Positions 19,541 through 28,617 of a DNA stretch of 53,028 nucleotides are shown here, in pieces. This DNA is from Bradyrhizobium sp. (lineage in GTDB: Bacteria > Pseudomonadota > Alphaproteobacteria > Rhizobiales > Xanthobacteraceae). Positions within the stretch are counted from its first letter, which is position 1, and every line of letters begins with the position of its first letter. Below the pieces are notes generated by a model. It made no database searches. It had not been told where the DNA came from and worked only from the letters and a program-made list of their open reading frames with translations. Made by a program: the position numbers and the translations under genes. Where the stretch lies: positions 1 to 53,028 of the forward strand of contig NZ_DAHUXJ010000041.1 of assembly GCF_027307225.1 (NCBI RefSeq), in the 5' to 3' direction.

Positions 19541-19605
19541 GACCCGATCCCGGCATTCGCATCCCTTCCTTTTCTAGCGGCCGCGAATGTCAAATCCTCT
19601 CCACG
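19541..19605. repeat. Hybrid F/E remnant of a two-hairpin element
   Basis: A degenerate F left arm (CATTCGCATCCCTT) is joined to an E right arm (GCGAATGTCAAATCC). The right arm contains an ATG that opens a spurious 5' extension of rsmB. Two similar hybrids occur at 47466-47529 and 51958-52030. Confidence 0.65.
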
Positions 19606-19652
19606 AGCTGACATGCGAATTGCTGCGCCACGATACAAGATGTACCTTCTCC

Positions 19653-21008
19653 ATGCCCCCGCAACGATTCGCTCTGCCCACTGAAGCGCCTGGCCTCGCG
19701 GCGCGGCGGATCGCAGCCGACATTCTCGACGGCGTCCTGCACAAGCACCGCACGCTCGACGAACAGCTCGACGGCGCTTCCGCCCATCCTGCATTGAAAG
19801 GTCTTTCCGACCGTGACCGCGCGCTGATGCGGCGGCTGGTCGCAACGATTCTGCGGCGATTGGGCACGCTCGGCCATGTTCTTTCACGGCTCCTTGATCG
19901 CGGCGTTCCGACCGACGCGCCCCGCGCGCAAAGCGCGCTTTTGATCGGCGCCGCGCAAATTCTCTGGATGGATGTGCCCGACCATGCCGCTGTCGATCTG
20001 TCGGTACGGCTCGTGCAATCGGATCGGCGCGCCGCGAAATATGCCGGCCTCGTCAACGCGGTGCTGCGGCGCTGCGCGCGTGAAGGCCAGCCGCTGATCG
20101 ACGAAGTGAAGTCGAAGAATCTCGACGTGGCGCCGTGGCTGCTCGCGCGCTGGTCGGCCCATTACGGCGACACGGCTGCGCGCGACATCGCAACCGCGCT
20201 CGGGCAGGAACCGTCGTTTGATATCAGCGTGAAGTCCGACCCGACGCAATGGGCGACGCGGCTGCATGGCGAAACGCTGCCGACCGGCTCCGTCCGCACG
20301 CTGCTGCAGGGCTCGGTGACGACGCTGCCCGGTTTCACCGAGGGCCAATGGTGGGTGCAGGACGCCGCCGCGGCGCTACCGGCTCGGCTGTTCGGCGACA
20401 TCGCGAACAAGAAGATCGTCGACCTCTGCGCCGCGCCGGGCGGCAAGACCGCTCAACTCGTCCACGGCGGCGCGCAGGTGACGGCGGTCGATCGCTCGCC
20501 CGCCCGCATGGCGAGGTTGCGTGACAACCTGGAGCGGCTGTCGTTGAATGCGGAGTTAGCGGTGGCCGACGGCGCCGAATGGCTCGGCCAGAACCAGGGC
20601 GAAGGTTTCGACGGCATCTTGATCGATGCTCCCTGCACCTCGACCGGAACGATCCGGCGTCATCCCGACATCGGCTGGCTGCGGCAGGAGTCCGACATTG
20701 CGCCGTTGGCGGCCGCGCAGAAGCGACTGCTGCAACGCGCCGTCAGCGCCCTCAAGCCTGGCGGCATGCTTGTCTACTGCACCTGTTCGCTCGAGCCGGA
20801 AGAAGGTGAGCAAGCGATATCGGAACTTCTGAAGGTCGAAACAACGATGCAGCGCATGCGGATCGAGGCGAGCGAGGTCGCAGGCCTCGGCGAAATCCTC
20901 AATCCCGACGGCGATCTGCGTACCCTTCCCAGCCACCTGCCGCATCCGGATCCGAGGCTTGGCGGCCTCGACGGGTTTTACGCGGCGCGGCTGGTGCGGC
21001 GGAATTAG
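19653..21008 (+). CDS. rsmB: 16S rRNA m5C methyltransferase, RsmB-like
   Basis: 451 residues from ATG 19653. An in-frame ATG at 19587 lies inside repeat DNA and is disfavoured. The N-terminal third is a NusB-like RNA-binding domain (ILDGVLHKHRTLDEQL). The C-terminal two thirds is the SAM-dependent Rossmann methyltransferase with LCAAPGGKTAQL, then DAPCTSTGTIRRHPDIGW and YCTCSLEPEEGE, which carry the two catalytic cysteines. By family it makes m5C967 in 16S rRNA (E. coli numbering). The heparinase-family gene follows 139 bp later on the same strand, an arrangement also seen in relatives. Confidence 0.92.
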   Translation: MPPQRFALPTEAPGLAARRIAADILDGVLHKHRTLDEQLDGASAHPALKGLSDRDRALMRRLVATILRRLGTLGHVLSRLLDRGVPTDAPRAQSALLIGAAQILWMDVPDHAAVDLSVRLVQSDRRAAKYAGLVNAVLRRCAREGQPLIDEVKSKNLDVAPWLLARWSAHYGDTAARDIATALGQEPSFDISVKSDPTQWATRLHGETLPTGSVRTLLQGSVTTLPGFTEGQWWVQDAAAALPARLFGDIANKKIVDLCAAPGGKTAQLVHGGAQVTAVDRSPARMARLRDNLERLSLNAELAVADGAEWLGQNQGEGFDGILIDAPCTSTGTIRRHPDIGWLRQESDIAPLAAAQKRLLQRAVSALKPGGMLVYCTCSLEPEEGEQAISELLKVETTMQRMRIEASEVAGLGEILNPDGDLRTLPSHLPHPDPRLGGLDGFYAARLVRRN

Positions 21009-21147
21009 ACGGGTACTACCTGGCTAAATCCTGATTTTGCACCGCTTTTGAGCCTGCTGCGCTGATTCGGACCGTTTCAAGGTGGTGTTTTGGCGGCATT
21101 TCCGGATTAAAAGGGGCCGGAAAGAATCCTCCCAGCCAAGGCAGGGC

Positions 21148-22896
21148 GTGTCACAACGCAGACGTATCTCGACGCTGATCCTCAGCCGCGTTGCACGCAA
21201 CCTGATGGCGCGGGCGGGCGCCGGCTCGGTGGCGTTGTCGTCATTGTGGCCGAGCCGGACCGACCGCCTCATCATCGCGCCGCACGACCTGCGCACCGCG
21301 GACGCAACGCGCGCGGCTGAGATCTACGCCGGCCGCTTCGTCTTCGCGGGCAAGATCGTCACCTGCCACGGCCGCTCCATCTTCGAGCTCGAGCCGCCGT
21401 CGGAGGATTGGGAAACGGCGCTCCTCGGGTTCGGATGGTTGCGGCATTTGCGCGCCGCCGATACCGCGCTGACCCGCGCCAACGCCCGCGCGCTGGTCGA
21501 CGACTGGCTTTCAAATCCAAATTTCAAGCGGCCGCTGGCGCGGCGCGCCGACGTGCGCGCGCGCCGCGTCATCTCCTTGCTGTCGCAAGCCCCGCTGGTT
21601 CTCGGCGACACCGACGGCAAATTCTATCGGCGCTATCTGCGCGGGCTTTCCCGCGAAATCCGATACTTGCGTTCCGCGACGATCGACATCGCGGACGGCG
21701 TGCCGCGGCTGCAGGTGCTCATCGCTCTGTGTTATTCCTCGCTTTGTCTTGCCAATCAGGCAAACCAGATTCGGAACGCCGCGCGCAAGCTTTCGGAGGA
21801 GTTGCAGCGGCAGATCCTGCCCGACGGAGGCCACATCTCGCGCAACCCCGGCGCGCTGATCGAGCTTCTGACCGATCTTTTGCCGCTGCGTCAGACCTTC
21901 GCCGCGCGCAATATCGCCCCGCCAGGCGCCTTGTTGAACGCCATCGACCGCATGATGCCGATGTTGCGCTTCTTCCGGCACGGCGACGGCAGTTTTGCGT
22001 TGTTCAACGGAATGAGCGGCACCCCTTCCGACGTGCTTGCGACCTTGCTCGCCTATGACGACACCCACGGTGCGCCGATGTCGAACATGCCGCACACCGG
22101 ATTTCAGCGGCTGGATGCCGGCAACACCGTCGTGATCATGGACACCGGACCGGCGCCGCCGCCAAGCGTCAGCCAGGATGCGCATGCCGGCTGCCTTTCG
22201 TTCGAACTGTCCGCAGGCACGAGCCGGATCGTCACCAATTGCGGCATGCCGTCGACCAGCCGCGACAATTGGCGCAGCTTTGCCAGAGGCACGGTGGCCC
22301 ATTCGACGCTGACCTATCACGACACGTCGTCGTGCCAGTTCGTGGAATTTTCCGCGATGAAGCGGCTGTTGCAAGGAGCGCCGATCGTCAGCGGTCCGAC
22401 CGAGGTCGAAAGCCATCGCGAGGCCGTCGCCAACGGCATACTGCTGACGGCTTCGCACGACGGCTACCTCCACCGGTTCGGCGTGATCCATCGCCGAACG
22501 CTGATGCTCGCGCCGGATGGCACGCGGCTCGACGGTGAAGACACCGCGGTGCTGGCGCCAGAGGGACGAAGCAAGGCCAACGAAACCGACTATGCGCTCC
22601 GGTTCCACCTTCACCCTTCGGTGAAGGCAAGCCGTCTCAGCGACGCCAGAGGCGTCATGCTGGTATTGCCGAACCGCGACGTTTGGACGTTCGAGGCGCT
22701 CGACGACAGGGTCGAACTCGAGGACAGCGTGTTTCTGGCCGGCAATGACGGACCGCGCCGCACCTCCCAGATCGTGATCCGCCAGGAGTCGCACCATGCG
22801 CCGTCGATCCGCTGGAATTTCGCGCGCTCGACGTCGTCGCCATCGACCATAGCAGCAAAGCGCAGCACCCGCCGCGAGCCGGAGCTGCCGCTCTAA
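21148..22896 (+). CDS. Heparinase II/III family protein
   Basis: 582 residues from GTG 21148, preceded by GCAGGG. The N-terminal half is the all-helical toroid (SLCLANQANQIRNAARKLSE, LLPLRQTFAARN). The C-terminal half is the heparinase II/III beta-sandwich (HTGFQRLDAGNTVVIMDTGP, CGMPSTSRDNWRSFARGTVA). The family comprises polysaccharide lyases. Conserved copies beside purH in Rhizobiales have no proven substrate, and no clear signal peptide is visible. The TAA stop at 22894-22896 falls in the first four bases (CTAA) of a two-hairpin element, so the insertion touched the end of the gene. Confidence 0.85.
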   Translation: MSQRRRISTLILSRVARNLMARAGAGSVALSSLWPSRTDRLIIAPHDLRTADATRAAEIYAGRFVFAGKIVTCHGRSIFELEPPSEDWETALLGFGWLRHLRAADTALTRANARALVDDWLSNPNFKRPLARRADVRARRVISLLSQAPLVLGDTDGKFYRRYLRGLSREIRYLRSATIDIADGVPRLQVLIALCYSSLCLANQANQIRNAARKLSEELQRQILPDGGHISRNPGALIELLTDLLPLRQTFAARNIAPPGALLNAIDRMMPMLRFFRHGDGSFALFNGMSGTPSDVLATLLAYDDTHGAPMSNMPHTGFQRLDAGNTVVIMDTGPAPPPSVSQDAHAGCLSFELSAGTSRIVTNCGMPSTSRDNWRSFARGTVAHSTLTYHDTSSCQFVEFSAMKRLLQGAPIVSGPTEVESHREAVANGILLTASHDGYLHRFGVIHRRTLMLAPDGTRLDGEDTAVLAPEGRSKANETDYALRFHLHPSVKASRLSDARGVMLVLPNRDVWTFEALDDRVELEDSVFLAGNDGPRRTSQIVIRQESHHAPSIRWNFARSTSSPSTIAAKRSTRREPELPL

Positions 22897-23057
22897 TGTC
22901 CCGATTCCGAAGTTCGTAGCCTTTTACGGAGCCACGATTCGAACTTCGGAATCGAAAGGACACCAGCAAGCCTATTGATCTAGTGTGGCTTTGGTTCAGA
23001 AGTCCGCATGACGAGCCCGCGGCAGTAATGATGCGGACTTCTGAACCGCCACACTAG
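22893..23057. repeat. Two-hairpin element, class 5, on the heparinase stop codon
   Basis: Hairpin 1 (22893-22966) has arms CGATTCCGAAGTTCG and CGAACTTCGGAATCG with AAA bulged on the right. Spacer CAAGCCTATTGAT is 13 nt. Hairpin 2 (22980-23057) has outer stem CTAGTGTGGC and inner stem GGTTCAGAAGTCCGCAT with TTT bulged on the left. Confidence 0.92.
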
Positions 23058-23127
23058 GAAGATGCTGCCCAAGGTATGAGGCCAAGGCCTGGCGGTTGTG
23101 AACGCGGCTGAAAACTGCTAACCAGCC

Positions 23128-23206
23128 ATCGCTCGCGCGACTGGCGACTTTGGATGGAGCACCATCGGGAAGCGTGAGAGTAGCCGCCGCGCGCCTGGGC
23201 AAAAGC
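23128..23206 (+). ncRNA. ZTP riboswitch (pfl motif) upstream of purH
   Basis: The transcript shows the two conserved blocks of the pfl/ZTP aptamer: a 5' block GCGCGACTGGCGAC within 23135-23148, a variable hairpin arm (GGATGGAGCACCATC), and the 3' block GCCTGGGCAAAAGC at 23193-23206. It ends about 25 bp before the purH start, so it could control translation initiation or early termination. The class senses ZTP/ZMP, which accumulates when 10-formyl-tetrahydrofolate is short, and normally activates purine and folate genes. Position directly before purH supports the call. Confidence 0.88.
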
Positions 23207-23231
23207 ACCCTTTGAACAGAGGATCTTGCCC

Positions 23232-24824
23232 ATGACCGATCAACTTCGCCACATCACCCGTGCTTTGCTCTCCGTCTCCGACAAATCGGGCCTGCTCGAA
23301 TTTGCGCGTGCGCTTGCCCTCCACGGCGTCGAGCTCATTTCCACTGGCGGCACGGCGAAAGCGATCGCGGAAGCCGGATTGAAGGTCAAGGACGTCTCTG
23401 AGCTGACCGGCTTTCCGGAAATGATGGATGGCCGCGTCAAGACGCTGCATCCGAAAGTGCATGGCGGGCTGCTCGCCATCCGCGGCAAAGCCGATCACAC
23501 CAGCGCGCTGAAGAGGCACGATATCGAGCCCATCGACCTTCTGGTGGTCAACCTCTATCCGTTTGAAGCCACCGTCGATAAAGGCGCCGATTTCGAGGAG
23601 TGTGTCGAGAACATCGATATTGGCGGGCCCGCGATGATCCGCGCCGCGGCCAAGAACCACAACGACGTTGCCGTCGTCGTTGACGCCAGCGACTATCAGG
23701 CCGTTCTCAATGAGCTCAAGGCCAATCAGGGCGCAACCACGTTGCACCTGCGCCGGCGTCTTGCGGCGAAGGCCTACGCGCGCACCGCCGCCTACGACGC
23801 CGCGATTTCCAATTGGTTCGCGTCCGAACTCAATACCGAAGCGCCGGATTTCCGCGCCTTTGGCGGACGCCTGATTCAGGCGCTGCGCTACGGCGAGAAC
23901 CCGCATCAGAAGGCTGCGTTCTATCGCCTGCCCGAAAGCCGGCCCGGCGTCTCGACCCTGCTGCAGTTGCAGGGCAAGGAATTGTCCTACAACAACATCA
24001 ACGACACCGACGCGGCCTTCGAATGCGTCGCCGAGTTTGACCCCAGGCGCACAGCGGCATGCGTCATCGTCAAGCACGCCAACCCTTGCGGCGTCGCCGA
24101 GGGGCCTGATCTCGTCACCGCCTACCGCCGGGCGCTCGCCTGCGATTCAACCTCGGCCTATGGCGGCATTATCGCGCTGAACGGCAGGCTCGATGCGGAA
24201 ACGGCGAAGGCCGTCACTGAAATCTTCACCGAAGTCATCATCGCACCCGAGGCGACGGACGAAGCCGCCGCGGTCGTCGCCAAACGGCGCAATCTTCGGC
24301 TGTTGCTCACCGGCAGGCTGCCCGATCCGCGTGCGGTGGGGCTGACGGCAAAGACTGTCGCGGGCGGTATACTCGTGCAGAGCCGCGACAACGCTGTGGT
24401 CGATGACATGGTGCTGAAGGTCGCGACCAAACGCGAGCCGACTGAAGCAGAAATGCGCGACCTGATGTTCGCTTTCCGCGTCGTCAAGCACGTCAAATCG
24501 AACACGATCGTCTATGCGAAGGATCTCGCCACCGTCGGGATCGGCGCGGGCCAGATGAGCCGGGTGGATTCGGCGCGCATCGCCGCGCGAAAGGCCGGGG
24601 ATGCCGCGCGCGAATTGAAGCTGGCCGAGCCGCTCACCAAGGGCTCCGTCGTCGCTTCCGACGCCTTCTTCCCGTTCGCCGACGGCATGCTGGCCTGCAT
24701 TGAAGCAGGCGCCACCGCAGTGATCCAGCCCGGCGGCTCCGTGCGCGACAACGAAGTCATTGAAGCCGCCGACGCCCATAACATCGCCATGGTGTTCACC
24801 GGCGTGCGTCACTTCCGGCATTAA
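23232..24824 (+). CDS. purH: Bifunctional AICAR transformylase / IMP cyclohydrolase
   Basis: 530 residues from ATG 23232 (ribosome-binding site AGAGGA). It catalyses the last two steps of IMP synthesis. The N-terminal MGS-like cyclohydrolase domain contains [21 protein letters not shown] and [14 protein letters not shown]. The AICAR formyltransferase domain contains [41 protein letters not shown] and, near the end, [11 protein letters not shown] and [16 protein letters not shown]. Length and domain order are normal. It is controlled in cis by the ZTP riboswitch just upstream. Confidence 0.97.
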   Translation: MTDQLRHITRALLSVSDKSGLLEFARALALHGVELISTGGTAKAIAEAGLKVKDVSELTGFPEMMDGRVKTLHPKVHGGLLAIRGKADHTSALKRHDIEPIDLLVVNLYPFEATVDKGADFEECVENIDIGGPAMIRAAAKNHNDVAVVVDASDYQAVLNELKANQGATTLHLRRRLAAKAYARTAAYDAAISNWFASELNTEAPDFRAFGGRLIQALRYGENPHQKAAFYRLPESRPGVSTLLQLQGKELSYNNINDTDAAFECVAEFDPRRTAACVIVKHANPCGVAEGPDLVTAYRRALACDSTSAYGGIIALNGRLDAETAKAVTEIFTEVIIAPEATDEAAAVVAKRRNLRLLLTGRLPDPRAVGLTAKTVAGGILVQSRDNAVVDDMVLKVATKREPTEAEMRDLMFAFRVVKHVKSNTIVYAKDLATVGIGAGQMSRVDSARIAARKAGDAARELKLAEPLTKGSVVASDAFFPFADGMLACIEAGATAVIQPGGSVRDNEVIEAADAHNIAMVFTGVRHFRH

Positions 24825-24847
24825 GCGCCGCAGCAAAATGGCCGGGC

Positions 24848-25513
24848 TTAGCGCCCGACCGCGTAAGGCCCGCCTTTTTCCAGCGCGCGCTGATAGGCGG
24901 GCCGCGCGTGGATCCGCTCCAGAAACGCCATCGCCTTGGGGTGGCCCTGTTCGAGGCCGCCGCGCGCCGCCGCGGCCTCCAGCGGAAAGCTCATCTGGAT
25001 ATCGGCGGCGGTGAAGGCGTCGCCTGCGAACCATTCGCTCTTGGAGAGTTCGCCTTCCCAGAACGCCATGTGCAGCTTCAGCTGCGGATTGACGATGGCC
25101 AACAGCGCCTGATTGCAGACCTTGCGCACCAGCGGACGAAGCAAGGCGGGCGCGCGCCGTGGCATGAGCGTGAACAACAGCTTCATCAGGAGCGGCGGCA
25201 TCGCGGAACCTTCCGCATAGTGCAGCCAATAGGTGTAGCGCAAACGTTCCGGCGTATCGGGCGGCGGGATCAGGCTTCCGTTGCCGTAAGTGCCTACGAG
25301 GTATTCGGCGATCGCGCCGGATTCCGCGATCGTCTTGCCGCCATCGGTGATGACCGGCGATTTTCCGAGCGGATGAATCGCGCGTAAGTCGGCCGGCGCC
25401 CGCATGTCCGACTGACGCTGATAGCGCACGATGTCGTAGGCGACGCCGAGTTCCTCCAGCAGCCAGAGCACCCGCTGCGAACGCGAATTGTTGAGATGAT
25501 GAACCGTGAGCAT
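24848..25513 (-). CDS. Glutathione S-transferase family protein
   Basis: 221 residues. The N-terminal thioredoxin-like domain begins MLTVHHLNNSRSQRVLWLLE, where the Ser near residue 11 is the likely glutathione-activating residue. The motif GKSPVITDGGKTIAESGAI contains the cis-Pro and glutathione-contact Glu-Ser pair. An all-helical C-terminal domain follows (FTAADIQMSFPLEAA). It most resembles the bacterial, theta-like GST group active in detoxification; the substrate is unknown. The ribosome-binding site AGGGGG lies upstream. It is convergent with purH with a 23-bp gap. Confidence 0.9.
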   Translation of the reverse strand: MLTVHHLNNSRSQRVLWLLEELGVAYDIVRYQRQSDMRAPADLRAIHPLGKSPVITDGGKTIAESGAIAEYLVGTYGNGSLIPPPDTPERLRYTYWLHYAEGSAMPPLLMKLLFTLMPRRAPALLRPLVRKVCNQALLAIVNPQLKLHMAFWEGELSKSEWFAGDAFTAADIQMSFPLEAAAARGGLEQGHPKAMAFLERIHARPAYQRALEKGGPYAVGR

Positions 25514-25637
25514 CGCGACGTCCCCCTGCGCCTGTCATTTCTGGCTTTCGATCTCCTAGCAGCGGACGGGCGTGATGGCGATGAGTCTCGGCCCATCGAT
25601 CCAATAGGGGCGAAGAATGAGGCCGCGCCCGGATGAG

Positions 25638-25681
25638 TTATACCCGGGTAATATTGACTTCCTAATTTGTCCGGGTATAAT
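25638..25681 (+). promoter_or_regulatory. Near-consensus sigma-70 promoter with an overlapping palindromic operator
   Basis: TTGACT (25654-25659) and TATAAT (25676-25681) are separated by 16 bp, an unusually good match for this GC-rich genome. An exact 10-bp inverted repeat, TTATACCCGG (25638-25647) and CCGGGTATAA (25671-25680), brackets the -35 and covers the -10. This geometry suits a dimeric repressor, for example of the TetR or MarR type. It would drive DUF2239 and perhaps the MATE gene. No regulator gene lies adjacent. Confidence 0.75.
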
Positions 25682-25714
25682 TACGGAAGAAAATCAAAAA
25701 TTCGAGCTTTCACA

Positions 25715-26317
25715 ATGCTTCAAGCCCACTCCCAATGGTTCACGGCCTTCATTGGCCACCGGCAACTCGCCTCCGGCTCACTGGCCGATGTGGCCCTTGC
25801 GGTCAGAAAAACGACAAGACCGGTCACCGCTGAGCCAGTCCTGATCTTCGATGACTCCAGTGGGCGGTCGATCGACGTCGACCTGCGCGGCACGGACGAG
25901 GAGATCGTCGCGCGACTGACGCCTTCGACCCCGGAAGAGCCAGCCGCTGAGCCGACTGCATCGGAGACCCGCAGTCGCGGCCGGCCAAAGCTCGGCGTGG
26001 TGGCCCGCGAAGTGACGTTGTTGCCACGTCACTGGGATTGGTTGGCCGCTCAGCCCGGCGGGGCGTCCGTGGCGTTACGAAAACTGGTCGAGGAAGCGCG
26101 CCGCAGCAATGGCGATGCCGACCGTCATCGTGCGGCAAGGGACGCGGCGTATCACTTCATGTCCGCGATGGCGGGCAACCTGCCCGGCTTCGAGGAGGCC
26201 TCGCGCGCCTTGTTCGCCGGCGCGCGGCGGCGTTTCAGCGAACAGATCGCCGGCTGGCCCGACGATATCCGCGACCACATCGTCAAGCTTGCCTTTAGCG
26301 ACCGCGCTGATCCCTAA
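25715..26317 (+). CDS. DUF2239 family protein
   Basis: 200 residues from ATG 25715. The N-terminus FTAFIGHRQLASGSLADVAL and the central RGRPKLGVVAREVTLLPRHW block are the hallmarks of DUF2239, followed by the helical segment RHRAARDAAYHFMSAMAGNL. No catalytic motif is visible. The RGRPK stretch is AT-hook-like, so nucleic-acid contact is possible but unproven. It lies 34 bp downstream of a strong promoter-operator and 89 bp upstream of the MATE exporter, which suggests joint induction by a small molecule. The upstream sequence also reads in frame but overlaps the -10 region and is not used. Confidence 0.85.
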   Translation: MLQAHSQWFTAFIGHRQLASGSLADVALAVRKTTRPVTAEPVLIFDDSSGRSIDVDLRGTDEEIVARLTPSTPEEPAAEPTASETRSRGRPKLGVVAREVTLLPRHWDWLAAQPGGASVALRKLVEEARRSNGDADRHRAARDAAYHFMSAMAGNLPGFEEASRALFAGARRRFSEQIAGWPDDIRDHIVKLAFSDRADP

Positions 26318-26406
26318 CTAAACACAATCGCTCTCTAACCCCTGCAACCTCGAACCGCCAGATTGCGGGCGCCAACCCCTTGCGCCACGTCAACCAGGAA
26401 AAGCCC

Positions 26407-27756
26407 GTGTCCGATTCCCCGCCTCTCTGGAGGACATTTCTGGTCTTCCTGGCGCCAATGATGCTGACCAACATATTGCAATCCCTGGTCGGCACCATCA
26501 ACGGCATCTATCTCGGCCAGATGATCGGCGTGGACGCACTGGCGGCTGTGTCGGCGTTTTTCCCGATGATGTTCTTCTTCATCTCCTTCGTCATCGGGCT
26601 AGGCGCTGGCGCCAGCGTGTTGATCGGCCAAGCCTGGGGCGCGCGCGAACCGGAGAAGGTGAGGGCCGTCGCGGGGACGACCTTGACCGTCGCCCTGTTT
26701 GGTTCGGCGATGATCGCTGTTTTCGGCGGCCTGTTCTGCCGGCAAATCCTGATCGCGCTCGCCACGCCGCCTGCCATTCTCGACGCAGCGGAATCCTATG
26801 CCCGCATCATGCTGGTCTCGATGCCGCTGACGTTCGTTTTTATTCTGCTGACCTCGATGCTACGCGGCACCGGCGATACGTTGACGCCGCTGGTGGCGCT
26901 CGCGATCTCGGCGGGGCTCGGCCTTGTGGCGACGCCTGCCTTGATCAAGGGCTGGCTCGGCCTGCCGCGGCTCGGCACCGCCAGCGCCGCATGGGCGTCG
27001 GTGATCTCAGGCGTGTTCACGCTGTTATGGCTGACATTGGACCTTCGGCGCCGTCGACATGTCCTTGCCTTCGATGGCGCATTTCTGCGCGCGATGTGGA
27101 TCGACAGAACCTTCCTGCGCAAGGTCCTCAACATTGGAATTCCCTCGGCCGCCGGCATCGTGACCATGTCGGTGGCGGAGTTGGTCCTGCTTGGTCTCGT
27201 CAACGGCTACGGCGCTGGCGCGACCGCCGCCTATGGCGCGGTCAATCAGGTTTTGGGGTTTGCCCAGTTCCCGGCGGTGTCGATCGCCATTACCGTCTCG
27301 ATCTTTGGTGCGCAGGCCATCGGCCGCGGTCAGTCGAACCGGATCGGGTCCATCGTGCGCACCGGGCTTGTCATGAATCTCGTCCTGACCGGCAGCCTGG
27401 TGGCCGTGGCCTATCTGTTATCGCGGCTCATCATGGGCTTCTTCATCACCGACCCCGCCGTTCTTGAGCTAGCGCAAAGATTGTTGCGCATCGTGTTGTG
27501 GAGTTCGGTGGTGTTCGGGATGGCGCTGGTGTTTTCGGGGGCGATGCGCTCAAGCGGAACGGTATGGGCGCCGCTGTCGATCCAGATGTTCGCAATTGCC
27601 GGCATCGAAGTTCCCTCCGCGATCCTGCTCGGCCGGACGATCGGAATCGACGGCATCTGGACCGCCTATCCGATCACGTTCAGCGCGATGTTCTTCCTGC
27701 AAATGAGCTATTACCTGATGGTATGGCGCAAACGTGCCATCAAGCGGCTGATCTGA
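26407..27756 (+). CDS. MATE family efflux transporter
   Basis: 449 residues from GTG 26407, which follows AGGAAAAG at the right distance; an in-frame TTG at 26380 has no such site. Twelve hydrophobic segments lie in two homologous halves, with MATE motifs such as GTINGIYLGQMIGVDALAAV and GLGAGASVLIGQAWGAREPE. It would export drugs or organic cations using an ion gradient. It sits behind DUF2239 and probably shares its inducible promoter. No clear rho-independent terminator follows. Confidence 0.92.
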   Translation: MSDSPPLWRTFLVFLAPMMLTNILQSLVGTINGIYLGQMIGVDALAAVSAFFPMMFFFISFVIGLGAGASVLIGQAWGAREPEKVRAVAGTTLTVALFGSAMIAVFGGLFCRQILIALATPPAILDAAESYARIMLVSMPLTFVFILLTSMLRGTGDTLTPLVALAISAGLGLVATPALIKGWLGLPRLGTASAAWASVISGVFTLLWLTLDLRRRRHVLAFDGAFLRAMWIDRTFLRKVLNIGIPSAAGIVTMSVAELVLLGLVNGYGAGATAAYGAVNQVLGFAQFPAVSIAITVSIFGAQAIGRGQSNRIGSIVRTGLVMNLVLTGSLVAVAYLLSRLIMGFFITDPAVLELAQRLLRIVLWSSVVFGMALVFSGAMRSSGTVWAPLSIQMFAIAGIEVPSAILLGRTIGIDGIWTAYPITFSAMFFLQMSYYLMVWRKRAIKRLI

Positions 27757-27846
27757 GTCAAGGTATGATACGCATCATAAAAAGGATGGACGCGACACTT
27801 CGGTTGCGTCACAATGATGACTCGTTCCGGCACCCTGGAGACGCTC

Positions 27847-28455
27847 ATGAGCCCCACAGCACCGCAATTCATGTTCGATTTCGGCAGCCCGAACGCCTTT
27901 CTCAGCCATGAAGCGATCCCACCGATCGAGAAACGGATCGGGGCGAAATTCGAATACGTGCCGGTCTTGCTCGGCGGCATTTTCAAGGCCACCAACAACC
28001 GCTCGCCGGCTGAGACACTTGCCGGGATCAAGAACAAGCGCGAATTCCAGGAGATCGAGACGCAACGATTCCTGAAACGCTTTCAGGTCAAGCCGTACAC
28101 CTGGAATCCGTTCTTTCCGGTCAATACGCTGAATTTGATGCGTGCAGCGGTGGCCGCCCAGCTCGAGGGCGTTTTCGAGAAATACGTCGATGCCGCCTTT
28201 CATCATATGTGGGTCGAGCCAAAGAAAATGGACGATCCGGAAGTCGCGCTTGGCGCGCTCGAGGCATCCGGTCTTGATTCAAAAAAGCTGTTCGCCCGCG
28301 CAAGCGAGGCCGACGTGAAGACAAAACTGATCGAGAACACGCAAGCTGCCGTCGAACGCGGCGCGTTCGGCTCGCCGACATTTTTCGTCGGCAACGAGAT
28401 CTTCTTCGGCAAGGAGCAGTTGCGCGACGTTGAGGAGATGGTGCTGGGGAGTTGA
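27847..28455 (+). CDS. 2-hydroxychromene-2-carboxylate isomerase / DsbA-family protein
   Basis: 202 residues from ATG 27847 (GGAGAC upstream). It is a DsbA-like fold without a CxxC: FMFDFGSPNAFLSHEAIP at the start, an inserted helical domain, and RGAFGSPTFFVGNEIFFGKE at the C-terminus. These match the GST-kappa / HCCA isomerase group, which uses glutathione to isomerise aromatic ring-cleavage intermediates in naphthalene-type pathways. No degradation genes surround it, so its substrate here is open. It is followed by an SDR and a ketopantoate-reductase-like gene on the same strand. Confidence 0.87.
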   Translation: MSPTAPQFMFDFGSPNAFLSHEAIPPIEKRIGAKFEYVPVLLGGIFKATNNRSPAETLAGIKNKREFQEIETQRFLKRFQVKPYTWNPFFPVNTLNLMRAAVAAQLEGVFEKYVDAAFHHMWVEPKKMDDPEVALGALEASGLDSKKLFARASEADVKTKLIENTQAAVERGAFGSPTFFVGNEIFFGKEQLRDVEEMVLGS

Positions 28456-28489
28456 CGTCGCGAATGCGAGCGAAGCGTCGCACTGTGCC

Positions 28490-28570
28490 GTCATTCCGGG
28501 GCGAATAATATGAGCGAACCCGGAATCTCGAGATTCCGGGTCTGGTGCTCGCGCACCATCCCGGAATGAC
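28490..28570. repeat. Intergenic palindrome between the isomerase and SDR genes
   Basis: Outer arms GTCATTCCGGG (28490-28500) and CCCGGAATGAC (28560-28570) enclose a perfect 22-bp palindrome at 28519-28540 (CCCGGAATCTC and its mirror). It is typical of dispersed Bradyrhizobium intergenic repeats. Confidence 0.75.
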
Positions 28571-28617
28571 GTCAATTGAACCTCCATTCTTCAAGACGAG
28601 GCGCAGGAGACCGTCAC

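Noticed and set aside
19587..19652. Extended N-terminus of RsmB starting at an ATG in repeat DNA
   Set aside because: The ATG is part of a hybrid hairpin arm; the ATG at 19653 fits the family better.
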